A stretch of DNA of 64,000 bases, taken from positions 1 to 64,000 of the forward strand of contig JASANC010002740.1 in assembly GCA_030248135.1 (NCBI GenBank). The letters run 5' to 3'. A program made the position numbers and the translations under genes. Of the stretch, positions 29,453 to 41,452 are shown one piece after another (the first letter of the stretch is position 1; each line of letters begins with the position of its first letter). The notes beneath the pieces were generated by a model, which saw nothing but the letters and a program-made list of their open reading frames with translations, had not been told where the DNA came from and made no database searches. The DNA comes from Theristus sp. LFF4_11 (lineage: Eukaryota; Nematoda; Chromadorea; Monhysterida; Xyalidae).

Positions 29453-31155
29453 TTGACCGCGTTTGGTCTTTGAAAATCACTGCTGGTAATTGGTTCTTTT
29501 GTACATGTGTTTGATTAATTGAAATAATTTTGAATTATGCTTTGTTGCTTACAATTTTGTTTACGGTTGGGTTCGTGTTTGAGGCAGTTTTGTAACTCAA
29601 CTGAGTGAATTAGAAACTTGTTGCGTGGCTTGACGCTAAACAATTGGCGTCATTGTCACATCCTTGGCGTAACAGTATCATTGAGAACACCTGGTCAACA
29701 AATTACTGAGCAACCACTGTCAGAATTAGCATTTTCACGGTTTTGTTTGAACTGCGCAAAACTGTGCAGGACACTTGACGTGCAAAATCGTGAAAAAGCT
29801 GAGTTGTGTACCAATGGTAACTAAACAGTTGAGTAATGTGTTTAGAAGGCGTTCTCATTTATTGCCGAGTTTTCAGTTTTTAGAAATGTACCGGAAAGTG
29901 TTACGGAACTGCCTATTGAAATCATTGTATTTTTGAAATTTTGTTGTGCTCTTGTTTCTTCCATAACAAGCTGCCGTTGTGCTCCAAAACTGTTGACAAA
30001 TTTGCAACTTTGCAGAAAAAATGCATTCTTCATAATTTTGAGAATTTTTTGTCGTTCTGCAGCTATGTATTTCTTTTGATCAATTACAGAGAATGTCATA
30101 AAGTTGAATCTTGAAAAACACTTTTAAATTTGACCAAATTTGTTTTTAAAAAATCTGACCCAATTATTCATGGATTCAGTGCTTCGTTTGCTTTTCTTTT
30201 GTTAAAGTTTCGCTGCTCGATTTGTTTGCTTCGATTTTGTTGACTTAAAATGAACTCATGATTCTTGTTTCCTCATTGTTTTTTTCAAAGAAAATCTGCG
30301 TATCCGAATTTGTTCGACAAAACACCTTACTGAGACGACACGCTAAAAGACTTGCATCAGTTTATTGGTTCCTAGCTGGTGTTAAATGGCACTGGTTTCT
30401 TTTGGACGTTAGATTTTTGTGTCTAATAGTTCCATAGTCCATGGCTCGGCACAAAATAATGCCACGTTTTGTCAAACAGGTTCTATTGAACAGTCGATAT
30501 TTTTCTGTGTCTGTTTCTTCTCGTTTTTCTCAGTGTTTGCATCATTCAAACAAATTCGATGGGTATATGTGATTTTTAATGCTATTATAATGAGCAGAAC
30601 CGTTAGAAAATAAAATCAAAGTGTCCTTGTGCAATGCGATAATCTATAAAGCATACAGCACGTCCCTTCACGTCATCGTTTGTGCTGACGACGACGAGCC
30701 TGTCTTTAGGTCGACGCTCGTCGACGTTTGCCTTGCTTCACGCGTCTTAAGCGGCATTCATGAAGCAGTATTTAGTGACCGTGTTGCTATGTTTCAACAC
30801 AACCACGCGTCACTAAATACTGCTTCATGAATGTCGCTTTAATCGACCAACAAGCCACGTCCTTTATCACACACCAGGTTTCCTGTGAAAGGCGCACTTT
30901 TCGGTGTTCTGCGTCTGCTTTGCGTCTCACCGGATGGCGGATGAGTTAGCGGAACATCTCACTTGACGAAACGAAGACGAATAATTCGTGAAACAACTGA
31001 AGCAACTCTTCTCCAAACAAAAATTCGACACCCCGCACTCTCAAAAATTTGCTTTCACCTGCGGTACTGACTGTTACCCCCAATCCCTCATGACTAAAAC
31101 AACAATGCCAGTTCAGGTTTTTAGTCCTACCCTCACCCAACCCCAAACCGCTCAG
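29453..31155. other. Intergenic, no gene seen, apart from one palindromic element
   Basis: AT-rich region downstream of the four-TM gene. It contains the TTAA-flanked palindrome at 30751-30838. None of the open frames here shows codon bias like the neighbouring genes. Confidence 0.5.
30751..30838. mobile_element. TTAA-flanked palindromic MITE, copy 2 (88 bp, most complete)
   Basis: Starts GCGGCATTCATGAAGCAGTA and ends with its near reverse complement TACTGCTTCATGAATGTCGC. Perfect TTAA sits on both sides (30747-30750 and 30839-30842). The TTAA target suggests the piggyBac mode of insertion. There is no coding capacity. Confidence 0.8.
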
Positions 31156-31223
31156 CATAGTTGTTCCAGAGCCGAGGGGTTGGGGGGTGGCGATATAGAT
31201 AGCTGGAGCAAATTTTCCAGATA

Positions 31224-31487
31224 CAGTATGGCCGAATAAATGAGGCAGTCCATCAAGGCGGGATCAGCCGCAGACTAGGAGTTGTCTTTTTCAAAAAAGC
31301 CAACGTAATTCCCAATCACGTGTACAAGGGATAAAGAATGAACAGAATAGCGCGGATAATCCATTAGTTTAAAAAACGCGTCAAATTTGGCACACAATTC
31401 AGTTTCTGAACGTCGTTTTTCTTTCACTCAAAATTCGCGCGCTCCTTGCACCCTGAAAAAAGCTGCCATGTTTAACCGGCCATACCG
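31224..31487. mobile_element. TA-flanked MITE family 2, copy 2 (264 bp), nested in element A
   Basis: Termini CAGTATGGCCGAATAAATGA and (reverse complement of the right end) CGGTATGGCCGGTTAAACAT. TA flanks both sides. Element B shows the empty site (CCAGATAGATAG), which fixes the boundaries and shows TA duplication. Confidence 0.88.
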
Positions 31488-31575
31488 TAGATAGCTGGAA
31501 AATTTTGGGGGGGGGGGCGCGGAGGGCCATGTGACTTTGGGGGGGGGGGCGGTCAAAATTTTGAAATTTGATAGA

Positions 31576-32017
31576 TACCGTATTACCCCCAATAAACCCC
31601 CATGGGGGATTAATACGTCAGCGACTTTTAGGGGTGGGGGTTAATTGGTGGGGGGGGGTTATTGGTGGGGGGGGGGGTTATTTACAAAAAATTTTGGCGG
31701 GGGGGGGGTTTTGTTGAAAAATGGCAGGCAAGAAAGTCGCAGAAACTTCTACTTTTCACAGAGATTTCCTTTTGTGACAGCCTTTTGTAATGAAATTACC
31801 ATTAACTCATCCATTTGGGGCCTTTGGTAGCACAATTTCACCAATGTCACTGCATTCAGCCACTGAATTCGCTGGGTATGTGTTTCAAACAGGTTTCCAA
31901 TTAACCCCCATGGGGGATTATTTGTGGGGGGGATTATTTGGAAACTGGTCGGGGGGGGTGGGGGTTTATTGGTGGGGGGGATTAATGGTGGGGGGGTTTA
32001 ATGGGGGTGATACGGCA
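31576..32017. mobile_element. G-run-rich element, copy 2, nested in element A
   Basis: Left end TACCGTATTACCCCCAATAA and right end GGGGGTGATACGGCA. The core is shared with 28135-28588. The empty site in element B reads TTTGATAGATAGATAGC. The right-hand duplication has mutated to CA. The G runs reach 11. Confidence 0.85.
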
Positions 32018-32238
32018 GATAGCTAAAACGCTTACAAGCAAAAAATGGTCAATTTTGGTCAAAAATTGACTAATTTTATGTCTTCGAAGACAGAATTTTT
32101 CAGATAGATAGCTGGCTGAGGAAATTTTTCAGATAGATAATAGTTGAGCCGAAAAAACCTGTCTGATAGAGATAGATTCGAAAATTTTTGGGGGGGGGCA
32201 GGTCCCCCCCCCTAGAACAACTATGCCGCCCAGGCGCC

Positions 32239-32708
32239 CATAGTTGTTCCAGAGCCGAGGGCTTGGGGAGGGCCGATATAGATAGCTGGAGCAAATTTTC
32301 CAGATAGATAGATAGCTGGAAAATTTTGGGGGGGGGCGCGGGGGGGGCCATGTGACTTTGGGGGGGGCGGTCAAAATTTTGAAATTTGATAGATAGATAG
32401 CTAAAATGCTAAAAAGCTATAAAAACAGCAAAATAATGCTAAAAATACACTAAAAATCAAGTATACACGCGTATTTTACCTAAAATTAGCGAAATTTTCA
32501 ATAATTACGAGCAAAAATGGTCAATTTTGGTGAAAAATTGACTCATTTTATGTCTTCGAAGACAAAAATTTTCAGATAGATAGCTGGCTGAGAAAATTTT
32601 TTAGATAGATAATAGCTGAGCCGAAAAAACCTGTCTGATAGAGATAGATTCAAAAATTTTTGGGGGGGGCGGCCCCCCCCCCCAGGCCCCCCCCCTAGAA
32701 CAACTATG
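32239..32708. mobile_element. CATAGTTGTTC-ended element B (470 bp, uninterrupted)
   Basis: Begins CATAGTTGTTCCAGAGCC and ends CTAGAACAACTATG. It lies 13 bp after element A in the same orientation. The inner part contains TGTCTTCGAAGACA (palindrome) and G/C runs before the right end. No open reading frame is visible. Confidence 0.82.
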
Positions 32709-35700
32709 CAGGCGCCGACGTTCGCTGGCGTCCAGGTTGTTAATGAAGAAAGAAAATATGAACAAAAGTCAACGCAAAAAACAAATTAACGCAAAGTAGT
32801 TTAGCATAAATAACAGAGTAGATTAACTTTAAGAAAGTAGTACGCTTACGCTAGCTGGCTGGCGCTGGCGATTGGCTGTTTGGCTCATTAGCTCTCAGTT
32901 TCGGTCACGAAAAACACGTTCGAGAACTGTGAAAGCAGAAAAAAGTGAAGCCTTGACATCATTTAACTGATTGGATTTGTATTTATTGCTTTGACTTTGG
33001 ATTGGATTGGAATTGGTGTAACGTGGATGTGGAGTGGAATGGACTTTTGGCACTTTTCTTTGTTTTCGCTTTTTCCACAGGCACACATAGGGTTAGGGGC
33101 TTTGAAAAAAATTTTTTTTTTTAATTTTTTTTTCGTTTTTTTTTTAATTTGGATTTTTTTTAAACTTAAAAAAAAATTTGAAAATTTTTTCTTCTACTTT
33201 GCTCTGAAAATTCGATTTATGGCATAATTTTTTGAAAGTTCAAACCAAATTTTCTTCCCAACTTCTTTGTGTGCTTAGGTAAATGTCATTATTTGGTCAT
33301 TTTGACCGACGTACTCCACGTTTTTCGATTTGGATGACTTCTAGAGTCAATTTTTAGCGTTGAAATGACTTAACTGAATTGAAATATCGTTTCAGAAATC
33401 GTTTTCTTGCAACTTAGAACATGTTTTTTCAGTCGGTAGGCCATGAGATGAACATGATATCTTGTTGATTGGCGTACGTTATAGGTCTACAATGGAGTTG
33501 TGCGATATATTGTTAAACAATTGGAGCGGGGATGTTGGTTAATACCACATCACACGACCGTTTTTCAGATACCCAATAACATGGCCACATGTTAAAACTT
33601 GCGTGCTGAGCTAAACTAACGTGTTAAACTTGCGTCTGTCAGTTGCCCGTCTGATCGCGAAATCATGGTACGTGTTTTCGATACGATGATTTGAAGAGTG
33701 GGCTCTCGCCATGTGGCAGATAGCATAGCTGGTTGAACCTGAAAGTAAGTGTCTTGGGGGGGGGCGACCGGGTCGACAGGGGTTGCCGACTTAGCTACAG
33801 CAAACAGGAATTTTTGAACACAGTCAAATTTTGGTAATTTTCTAAAGAGGAACCACTAAGAACGGTTCAATATTCAATCAATCAATCAATCAATTTTATT
33901 TGTATGCCTCACGGCCAGTTCACATCAACACATTCACAAAACTTCCATTATGCAAAACAAACACAATTGATGTCACAAAAAAAAAACCTAAAGAAACACA
34001 AGATTATTGATGAACTTGGTGAATGCATGAATGAAAGCCAGCAAAAAGTCGATGCAAACGAATGGGCAGATGACTGCCCGGGTATTCACACAAAGAAACA
34101 AAATCCACAAAATAAAACCAACCGTCGACAGTTAGAAACAATGAATGTTAAAAAAAAAACGCGCAAACACAATTGAAGCTTGAGAGAAGAAATAAATAAA
34201 ATAGCGCGATCACGAACCGACAACATCAGACAGCGCACAACGGCCACGATTGACATTCAGGCACGATTAAATTAAGCAAGAGAAAGCAAAATAAACACGG
34301 CACAGTTGCTTTTCTTTTCTTCATCGCAGTTTTTCTCTCTTGTTTTTTTTCCTTTTTTTCTTTTTTTTTTGTTTTTTTGTTATTTTTTTGTTCATGGGCT
34401 CTTATTTTTCTTGTGCCATCCCAAATACAGCTAACAGCAAGTGATGAGCAACAGCAAGCAAGTAACAGTGCTAGTTAACAAAAAGAATGCCCTGAACACA
34501 AAAGCCACAAGAGCACACAGAAAAAAACGCGAGATAAAAGAGCTGTGACATGGACACACACTTGCACCAGATACAAGAAAAAAGAAAACAACACGAAACG
34601 TCGCAAATATTCAAGTACACGTGAAAAATTGCCCTGTTTTACTGTTGAAAATGCAACTTTCCCTCTATGAAATGGACATAATTTCAATAAAACACGATTT
34701 TCGCTCTTATAGTTTCCCGGATCGTTCTGAAAATAGTCTAGATGAACTCAGCTCGACGAGACGCTTCGAACGAACCTAACTTGTAAAAAAATTTTTTTTT
34801 TAATTTTTTTTTAATTTAAAAAAAAATCCGGATTTTTTTTCCCCTAACCCTAGGCACACACAGAAACGGAGCAGAGGAAACGGGCACATACAAGAACGCA
34901 GAACCACTCAAGAAGCTTGTTTCGATTTCATTTGAAAGTTGAAAGAAAGTTTATTCATTTTTTGCCAGCGACCATTCATATTCTGCTTTACTCATCATTA
35001 TCGCATATCATAAAAAAGTTTATTCGATCAAGCCCAAGCGTATTCAAATTGCAAATGGTGAAGCGCCCAGTTGACACAAAGACCGAACCCGAAGGAGCAG
35101 CGTTGCGTCAGGTTGGGTTGTTTGATTATAAAAACGAGTTTTGATTTTTGATTTTGATTTTTTTTGCCAGTCAATAAGTCTATTTGCATTGGATGAATTC
35201 GTTTTGGACTGAACTGAAACAAACGAAACAGGGATGGAGGCACGATTGGGGTTGTTAAACACAAAAAACGAAATTTAAAAAACCCAATCCAAAAACAAGA
35301 ATGCCGTTTTTTAAGGTCTTTATTTTTTTCTATGGGCTGCAAATGTCATTGTTGGCACTTTTTGACATTTTCAATTTTGTTTGACGTTTTACCTTGTGAG
35401 TGTGACACCGTGTCTGCCAGCAGGTCCAAACAAACTGAGGTCCATTTTGGACTGGTTAACCGATTGTTTTTTGCTTGAACAACTTTCGAATGAAGTTTTT
35501 GAGCGTGGAAAGATTGGCTGAATAATTCCGATGCAGCCAAGGTGACATTTTACTTCTCATTATGAGGGTCCCAGCTGTACCGTCTGCAAGCACTACTTTG
35601 TTTGGTTGCTGTTTCGTGTCGTGTCGTGCCGTCGTCATCATAATTGATCGCATTTCAAATCTGTAAGCGGTTTTTCAGTTCGCTGGGCAATAATAAGTGG

Positions 35701-37322
35701 CGTTTTTAAGGTCAAATCGCAAGAAGAGGAATGATGTGGGTTTAGAAAAGGAGTAAATGAGGTCACCAAAGCGAAATCTTGAAAGTGCCACCATTTGGGA
35801 ATCATTCGGAAAGCGCCTGCACATCGAATGTGGTTTTTCTGACTCCCTGATTGAGCACAAATTTTGGTTTTCCAAAATTTTCTTTGATGATTAAAAAAAC
35901 AACAAAAAATGATGATTTTAGTATTTTTAACAACTCTAGGTACGATGCTTGAATGAAACTGCGAAACTGCATTATTATATCAAAACAAAAGGCTGATTGA
36001 AACCATTCACTCATTCATTCATTCTTTCGAACCCCTAAAGTGAGCTGACCCAGGATAAAAATGTAACCCAGTTGCGTCAGCCAATCAAATTGACACAAAT
36101 GGTGAACGTGAACTTCAGTGAACATTGTTGAAAGTGGTGTGGTGAACCTGTTTTAAAAAGTGCCAGATGCATACTTTTTCAAGAAGTCGTTTGCTTGTCA
36201 ATCATTCAATCAATCAATCAATTTCTCGTGAAAATTGAAAAAGTGAGAAAAGTGGTGCACCAAAAATGGTTTTTTTGACAAATTAAAACGACAGTAGTAG
36301 TATGTGGTGGCAGAGGGAGGGACACTGCAACACGGACTGCAACAACACGTGTTGAAACGATTGTTTACGTCATCTGGTTCTTATTCTCCTTTTGCTTGTT
36401 TTGTTTTTGATGTTGTTGATATTGTCAACAAATGTCAGAATTCGTTCACTGAGAACGCCAGAACGGTGATTGTTTTCGTAATGAGTCTTCCCGTCTCAAT
36501 ACGATTTGAACTTTTTCTTTTTTAATGTACGATTTTTTTGTTTGTCACGATTGTTTGGTCTTCTGAACGGAATCTTGCCGCCAGAGTATAATCTTCAACA
36601 CATACGTCTTCTGAATGGACCACGGTGGAGGTGGTGAGATTGATAGGTCAAGAGGAAAAAAACCCAAATTTTTTACACAATGCTGAAAAACATCAAAAGT
36701 AACAGCCGTTCCGCTCTGCTGCTTTGAGAGAAGACAACGAAAACATATGGTTCACTAGTAGTTGGACAAGACTTACTGTTTGCTTCTGTACCAGCCAAGC
36801 CTAACAGACCCGTGCGTGCCTGGCAGTTTGTTTCAATTCATCTTTTTTCGGCGACAAAGTTTCAGTGTGGCAACTTCTGCAACTCTTCCTTTCTTTGTTT
36901 TCTTCATTGGTGGTCTACTGACATTCTAAATGCTTTGTTTATTGGTGTAGTTAGGCGAAATTATATTGCGGTTTTTTTGATTTTGACGTTTTGTTGGTTT
37001 CTAAATGTTCAGTTGGATTTTTTATAGAGTTCACTGTCTTTCTAGATACTTTCTATTTGCCATTCAATCAGTTTTTTGAACTAGTTTTCCCATTTCAAAT
37101 CAGTTTTAAAAATTTGAGCATACTTTGGTTTTCTGTTGTATTCTGTTTCTAAAATTCTCAATCCTACTGTTCAGTGACCTGTCCCCATCCAGTCAGTGAA
37201 GGTGGCAAGAAAAAAACCTGCTACACAAATGTAAAAAGTTTGAAAATTTATCATTGTAACGCATACTCGCCTGTTATCAGCGTTAGCGTTACTGCATGTC
37301 AATTTATTTATTATTACCAGTT
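32709..37322. other. Gene-poor AT-rich spacer
   Basis: No supported gene. It contains homopolymer-rich DNA at 33100-33200 and 34320-34400, a short CAAT microsatellite at 33874-33893 and a GATTGA-type run near 36205. Two short telomere-like strings (GGGTTAGGGG at 33090, CCCCTAACCCTA at 34841) occur in opposite orientation beside similar T/A-rich and CACACA sequence, which may mark the ends of another degenerate element. Confidence 0.45.
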
Positions 37323-38335
37323 ACTAGCCAATTGACCCGTGCCTACGGCACGGTTAGCTGATAAATACAATTATTTTTGCATGGATTTTGACCTTTTGAA
37401 CCGTGCCAAAAATGCATTGCATTTTGATTTTGAGCTGCTTTAGTTGTTCCCGTTCATTTTATCAAAAACAATCTTCTGATCAAGAACACAATCTTTACTG
37501 CATTCCGTTTTAAAATTAAAAAACAATCTTTTTTAATCGCCAGTGGTCAATTGCTGTTTCCCTTAAAATGTGTGAAGCGATTTTAAAGTTAATTGAATTG
37601 AAACGACAAAAAGTAACGTTTTATAAAAATCGTTTTTGAATGTAATTTGTAATTGCAATTTTGAATTTTTGTTTTTGAAATTGACAGATTTCTAATTAAA
37701 CCCGGGTGTTGAAAACAAATTTAAAAACCGAAGTTTATAATTTTGCTCTTATGTTTTTTACCCGTTCACCCTGCTCTAAGCAAATCCTTTTTAGAGTGAA
37801 AACATAAAAAAATGAACAAAAAATATAAAAAAATGACGTTTAAAAAAAACACCCATTTTTGTCATGCAGCTTCATTTTTGCGTTTCTGTATTTACAACAC
37901 TTTTCTGTTTTCGAAAAAGTTCTCAAGCAATAACTTTTCAACCAAATGATAATGAAAAATTGTGTCTTGAAAGCGAAGTGCAATGTGCACTTGCAATTTC
38001 GATGTCGTTTTGCAACCTGATTTTTTAAAACAATTGCAACCATTCTTCACAGTTGGTTTTCTTTTATCTTCGCATTCGGTCGTCAAGTTTTGAACAGCAA
38101 CAGTTGCCACTATTTGTCAATCGTATCTAGAGGCGCTGTAGCGGATGACCAAAGAGTATCATGATGACTTCGCAGTGAAGAGTGACTTTTCCGAGAAAAA
38201 TAATTGTCATTGATATTTAAAAAAAATTAGCTTTAGCTTAGCTACCTTAAATAGCAAAAAATGAGCGCCAATTCAAATTGCCAAAAAAGTGCCACACACA
38301 CACACACAGACACGACTATTATCTTAGTATAATAG
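37323..38335. mobile_element. Hairpin-ended element, tandem copy 1 (1.0 kb)
   Basis: Begins ACTAGCCAATTGACCCGTGC, followed at once by a CCGTGCC-TAC-GGCACGG hairpin. Ends with the hairpin CTATTATCTTAGTATAATAG. The next copy starts at the very next base. The sub-terminal block GCGCCAATTCAAATTGC is shared with copy 2. No coding capacity was seen. The class is uncertain. Confidence 0.7.
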
Positions 38336-40214
38336 ACTAGCCAATTGACCCGTGCCTACGGCACGGTTAGCGGATAAATACAATTATTATTTTTTAGTGG
38401 ATTTTGGCCTTTTGAACCGTGCCCGCCTACGACCCGGATTAAAAAAAATGCATTGCATTTTGATTTTGAGCTGCTTTAGTCTTTCCCGTTTAAATTATAA
38501 AAAACAGTCTTCTGATCAAGAACCCAATTTTACTGCATTCCCTTAAAATAAAAAAACAATCTTTTTTAAATGAATTGTAACGACAAAAAATAACGTTTTT
38601 CAAAAAATAGTTTTTGAATGTAATTTGTAATTGTAACTTTCAGTTGTTACTGTTGTAAAAACATTTTTTTTCATTACTTGAATTAGTCTTGCTCTATTAT
38701 ATTTAAACCAAGTCGTTCCCGTTACTTTTTTTCTGATTGCACGCAAATTAAAAAAATTGTTGTTAAATGCACCAATGCACCATTTTCTCAAACAGCTTGG
38801 TGCTGTTTGAAAGTTGCATTTTTATTGTATTTTTTTTAATTTTATTCACTAATGAGAGACTTGTTTAAAAGGCTTCTGAGCTTTCACAAAACTGGCCCAA
38901 ATAGGTAACCGTTAATCCACTCTGGTTTTGTAAAAAGTTTTGTTTTTTGAAAAACCATTCCCATAAATACCGTTTTTGTAGGATGAAGCACTTTTTCAAA
39001 GCCTGCACAGTTTTGTTTGTGTTTTATTCGTCGCAAATCGTTTTATTGGGAAGCCCGTGTTCTTTGGTCAGCAACTCAATCAACTATCGTTCCAGTTCAA
39101 GTAATCACAAAGAACCTTCGCCAATGACCAATTGCCCTTCCCGCTAAAAACATAAAAATTTTTGAAGTTAATTTAACAGAAAAGGCAAAAAAGTAACGTT
39201 TTATAAAAGTCGTTTTTGAAAATCACACCTTTGAAAGTATTTGAAAAGATATTGAATTTGGGAAAATCTGCTTTTTCCAAATAGCCACTTGAAAAGCCAT
39301 TTCCGCTTTTGCTTTCTAATAGTTGGAGCATTTTTAGTTAATCACGCACTTTATTCAAAAACCCGTTTTTTGATTTCGCTATTATTTTTTTAGCCAACAT
39401 AAGTCAACATAAGCTAAGCCTTTTTGTAAAATGAAAATGAATAGAAAATACAAAAAAAAATTTAATTAAATTAAAAATCCCCAATTAAATATATTACGCA
39501 AACTTAATTTTGCGTTTTTTTTGTTTCGCACAATTTCAATTAAACCTGTGGAATTGAAAATAAATGTTAAACGCAACTTTTCAGTGCAAAAACACTTTTG
39601 AATTTTGCTTTCCAATAGTAAGACCATGTTTAATTAACAATGCGTTTCGTTAATAAACCCGTTTCTTCCGATTTCGCTATTGATTTTTTACATAATGCTA
39701 ATAGATTTGTTTAGATAAAATTTTTGAAACAGCATCTTAGTTTGGGGCTGTTGTGTTAGTCTAAGCTAACTTATAACCCAAAACTTTTCAACAAAATTAC
39801 GAAGCAAATATTGGTTTGAACGCATTATTGAAAACATTTAATGTCCACTTACAACGCCCATACGACTTTTCCACTTTGCGTCCCGATTATGAAAAAAAAA
39901 TTCAAAGACGGAGCTTTGTTTCATCTTTCGCTCACGGTCATAAAGTCATAAAGCATTGAGCACCTACAACTGCATTTGCCCATCGTGCGGAATACTGGCG
40001 CTTATGACCTGGTATCGTGATGATGACTTCAGAGTATCATGAAGAGAGACGTATTGAGATAACAATTTCAAGTGGCATTGGTTGATTGATATTAGGCAAA
40101 GAGAATTGAGATTGAGATGCACTTTCTTAAATTTCTTAAATAGCAAAAATGGGCGCCAATTCAAATTGCAAAAAAGTGCCACACGAACGTGCAGCTACTA
40201 TCTTAGTATAATAG
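38336..40214. mobile_element. Hairpin-ended element, tandem copy 2 (1.9 kb)
   Basis: Same start (ACTAGCCAATTGACCCGTGC plus CCGTGCC...GGCACGG hairpin) and same end (CTACTATCTTAGTATAATAG) as copy 1. It is internally longer and AT-rich. The longest open frame (38947-39147) starts with a hydrophobic stretch but has no coding character I can defend. Confidence 0.7.
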
Positions 40215-40366
40215 ATAGATTGTTGTTGTTATAATCCACAAAGAACATGAAAAAGTGAAATTCTCATCCGCAACCAGACTCGATCAAACTACTCAATCAA
40301 TCAGTCCGATACACAGCTCATCAAAATTCAACAGCAACAAAAAAACTCAACTGAATCTGAAACGAG

Positions 40367-41186
40367 ATGAACCGTGACGTGACGTCCGCATTATCATCAT
40401 CAACAACAACAGCAGAGCGACGGCCTCCAGAGTCGCCAGCCACCACACTCGATTTCACATCCAGCAGTGACACTGAAAGTGATCAACAAAATGACAACGC
40501 TAAGCACGGTAATTGCATCAGGAAACGCCAACACCACGTTGCTTTTTTTCTTGACGAACTATTCAAAGCAAGTTTTTTTTCAATGAAAGTTGCGAAGGAG
40601 CCCAGTCATTGCAGTTGTTCGCTTGCTTAGTTCTGTTCTCTGCTAAATTTCGATCAGTCAACATGCTGATGTTTTTCTGACAAAAAAAGCAGTGAAATGA
40701 TGTTCAGTAAAATTTCTTATAAAAATGCTACTTGGCAGAATCTGGCATCTTGGGTATTGTCTGAACATTCGTAAAGCAAAAATGGTCGAAAAAACTGTCG
40801 AAAAAAGAAATACCGACTTTTTTGGTTGGTTTTGAAATTATAAAATAAAACGGTTGTTTGTGAATTGAAAGTTTTCAAATTGCTGTATATTTTGCTGAAT
40901 TTCGGATGACGACAATCAGCCAAATCACACCGTGTGTCCGCGTTCTCCTGCTCCAACGCGCGCCGCAGTTCCAGTTCCAGAGCACACGCCGACGCCGCCG
41001 CCCCCCCTTCCGCCGCCGATGAGCGGGTTGGCCCGTTTCCCCCCGTTCGTTGCGGCCAGCAGTCAGCCATTGGCGCCCGCAATTTCGAGCCCGCGACCCG
41101 CCGTGGTGCCGCCGCTCGTGGCGCCGAAAATGCTGATGGAGACGTTTCGTGCCGCGGCGCCTCCGAACAATGCGGGCGCGATGAGC
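40367..41186 (+). CDS. Two coding-like exons, possibly the 5' end of the septin gene
   Basis: An ATG at 40367 opens 47 codons rich in Ser/Thr/Asp/Gln (SSSDTESDQQND), ending at a GTAATT donor near 40510. A second stretch, from about 40920-40970 to 41186, reads TPTPPPPLPPPMSG, then ARFPPFVAASSQPLAPAI and VAPKMLMETFRAAAPP, with strong G/C third positions as in the neighbouring genes, and ends at a GTGAGT donor in phase 0. The exact acceptor of the second exon is ambiguous. The septin exon at 46557 has an alternative phase-0 acceptor (GTTTCAG, exon from 46566), so these exons could be spliced to it as an N-terminal extension; such extensions are usual in septins. They could also be a separate gene with unseen 3' exons. 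Confidence 0.5.
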
Positions 41187-41250
41187 GTGAGTCTATTTAT
41201 TGCAAAGAAAAACGCGCCGAAAGTCCCAGTGCCAGGCCAGCATTTTCTTT

Positions 41251-41402
41251 TACAGGCGATTAACTAATTGGTTGGCGATCTCGTGATGCATGCTTTACGT
41301 GCAGGACAGGCTCCGCCTCCGCGCCAATGGTCTGCACAGAAAGCATGCATCACGTGATCACCAACCAATCAGCTGCTATCCGGTAATTTAAGAGTGCGAC
41401 AC
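41251..41402. mobile_element. Palindromic MITE family 3, divergent copy
   Basis: Inverted arms ATTGGTTGGCGATCTCGTGA and TCACGTGATCACCAACCAAT around a GGCTCCGCCTCCGCGCC core. The right end GTAATTTAAGAGTGCGAC is a degenerate form of the family end. Located 65 bp after the exon ending at 41186. Confidence 0.65.
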
Positions 41403-41452
41403 AGCGCGATTGATTAGCTTTGGTCAGTTGTTCTCTTGTCTTTCAGTTTCTC

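Larger units (their letters stand above)
31156..32225. mobile_element. CATAGTTGTTC-ended element A, interrupted by two nested elements
   Basis: Begins CATAGTTGTTCCAGAGCC and ends CTAGAACAACTATG (inverted ends). Without the nested elements at 31224-31487 and 31576-32017 it aligns with element B (32239-32708), except for an internal deletion of about 110 bp. It contains GATA-type repeats and G runs. It is non-coding. Confidence 0.8.

Noticed and set aside
33904..34176. 90-codon plus-strand open frame
   Set aside because: Composition is dominated by A-rich codons of the local AT-rich DNA; no splice partner, homology or codon bias.
33090..34855. Telomere-like GGGTTAGGGG and CCCCTAACCCTA strings
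   Set aside because: Only one or two units each, inside homopolymer-rich DNA; insufficient for an interstitial telomere array.
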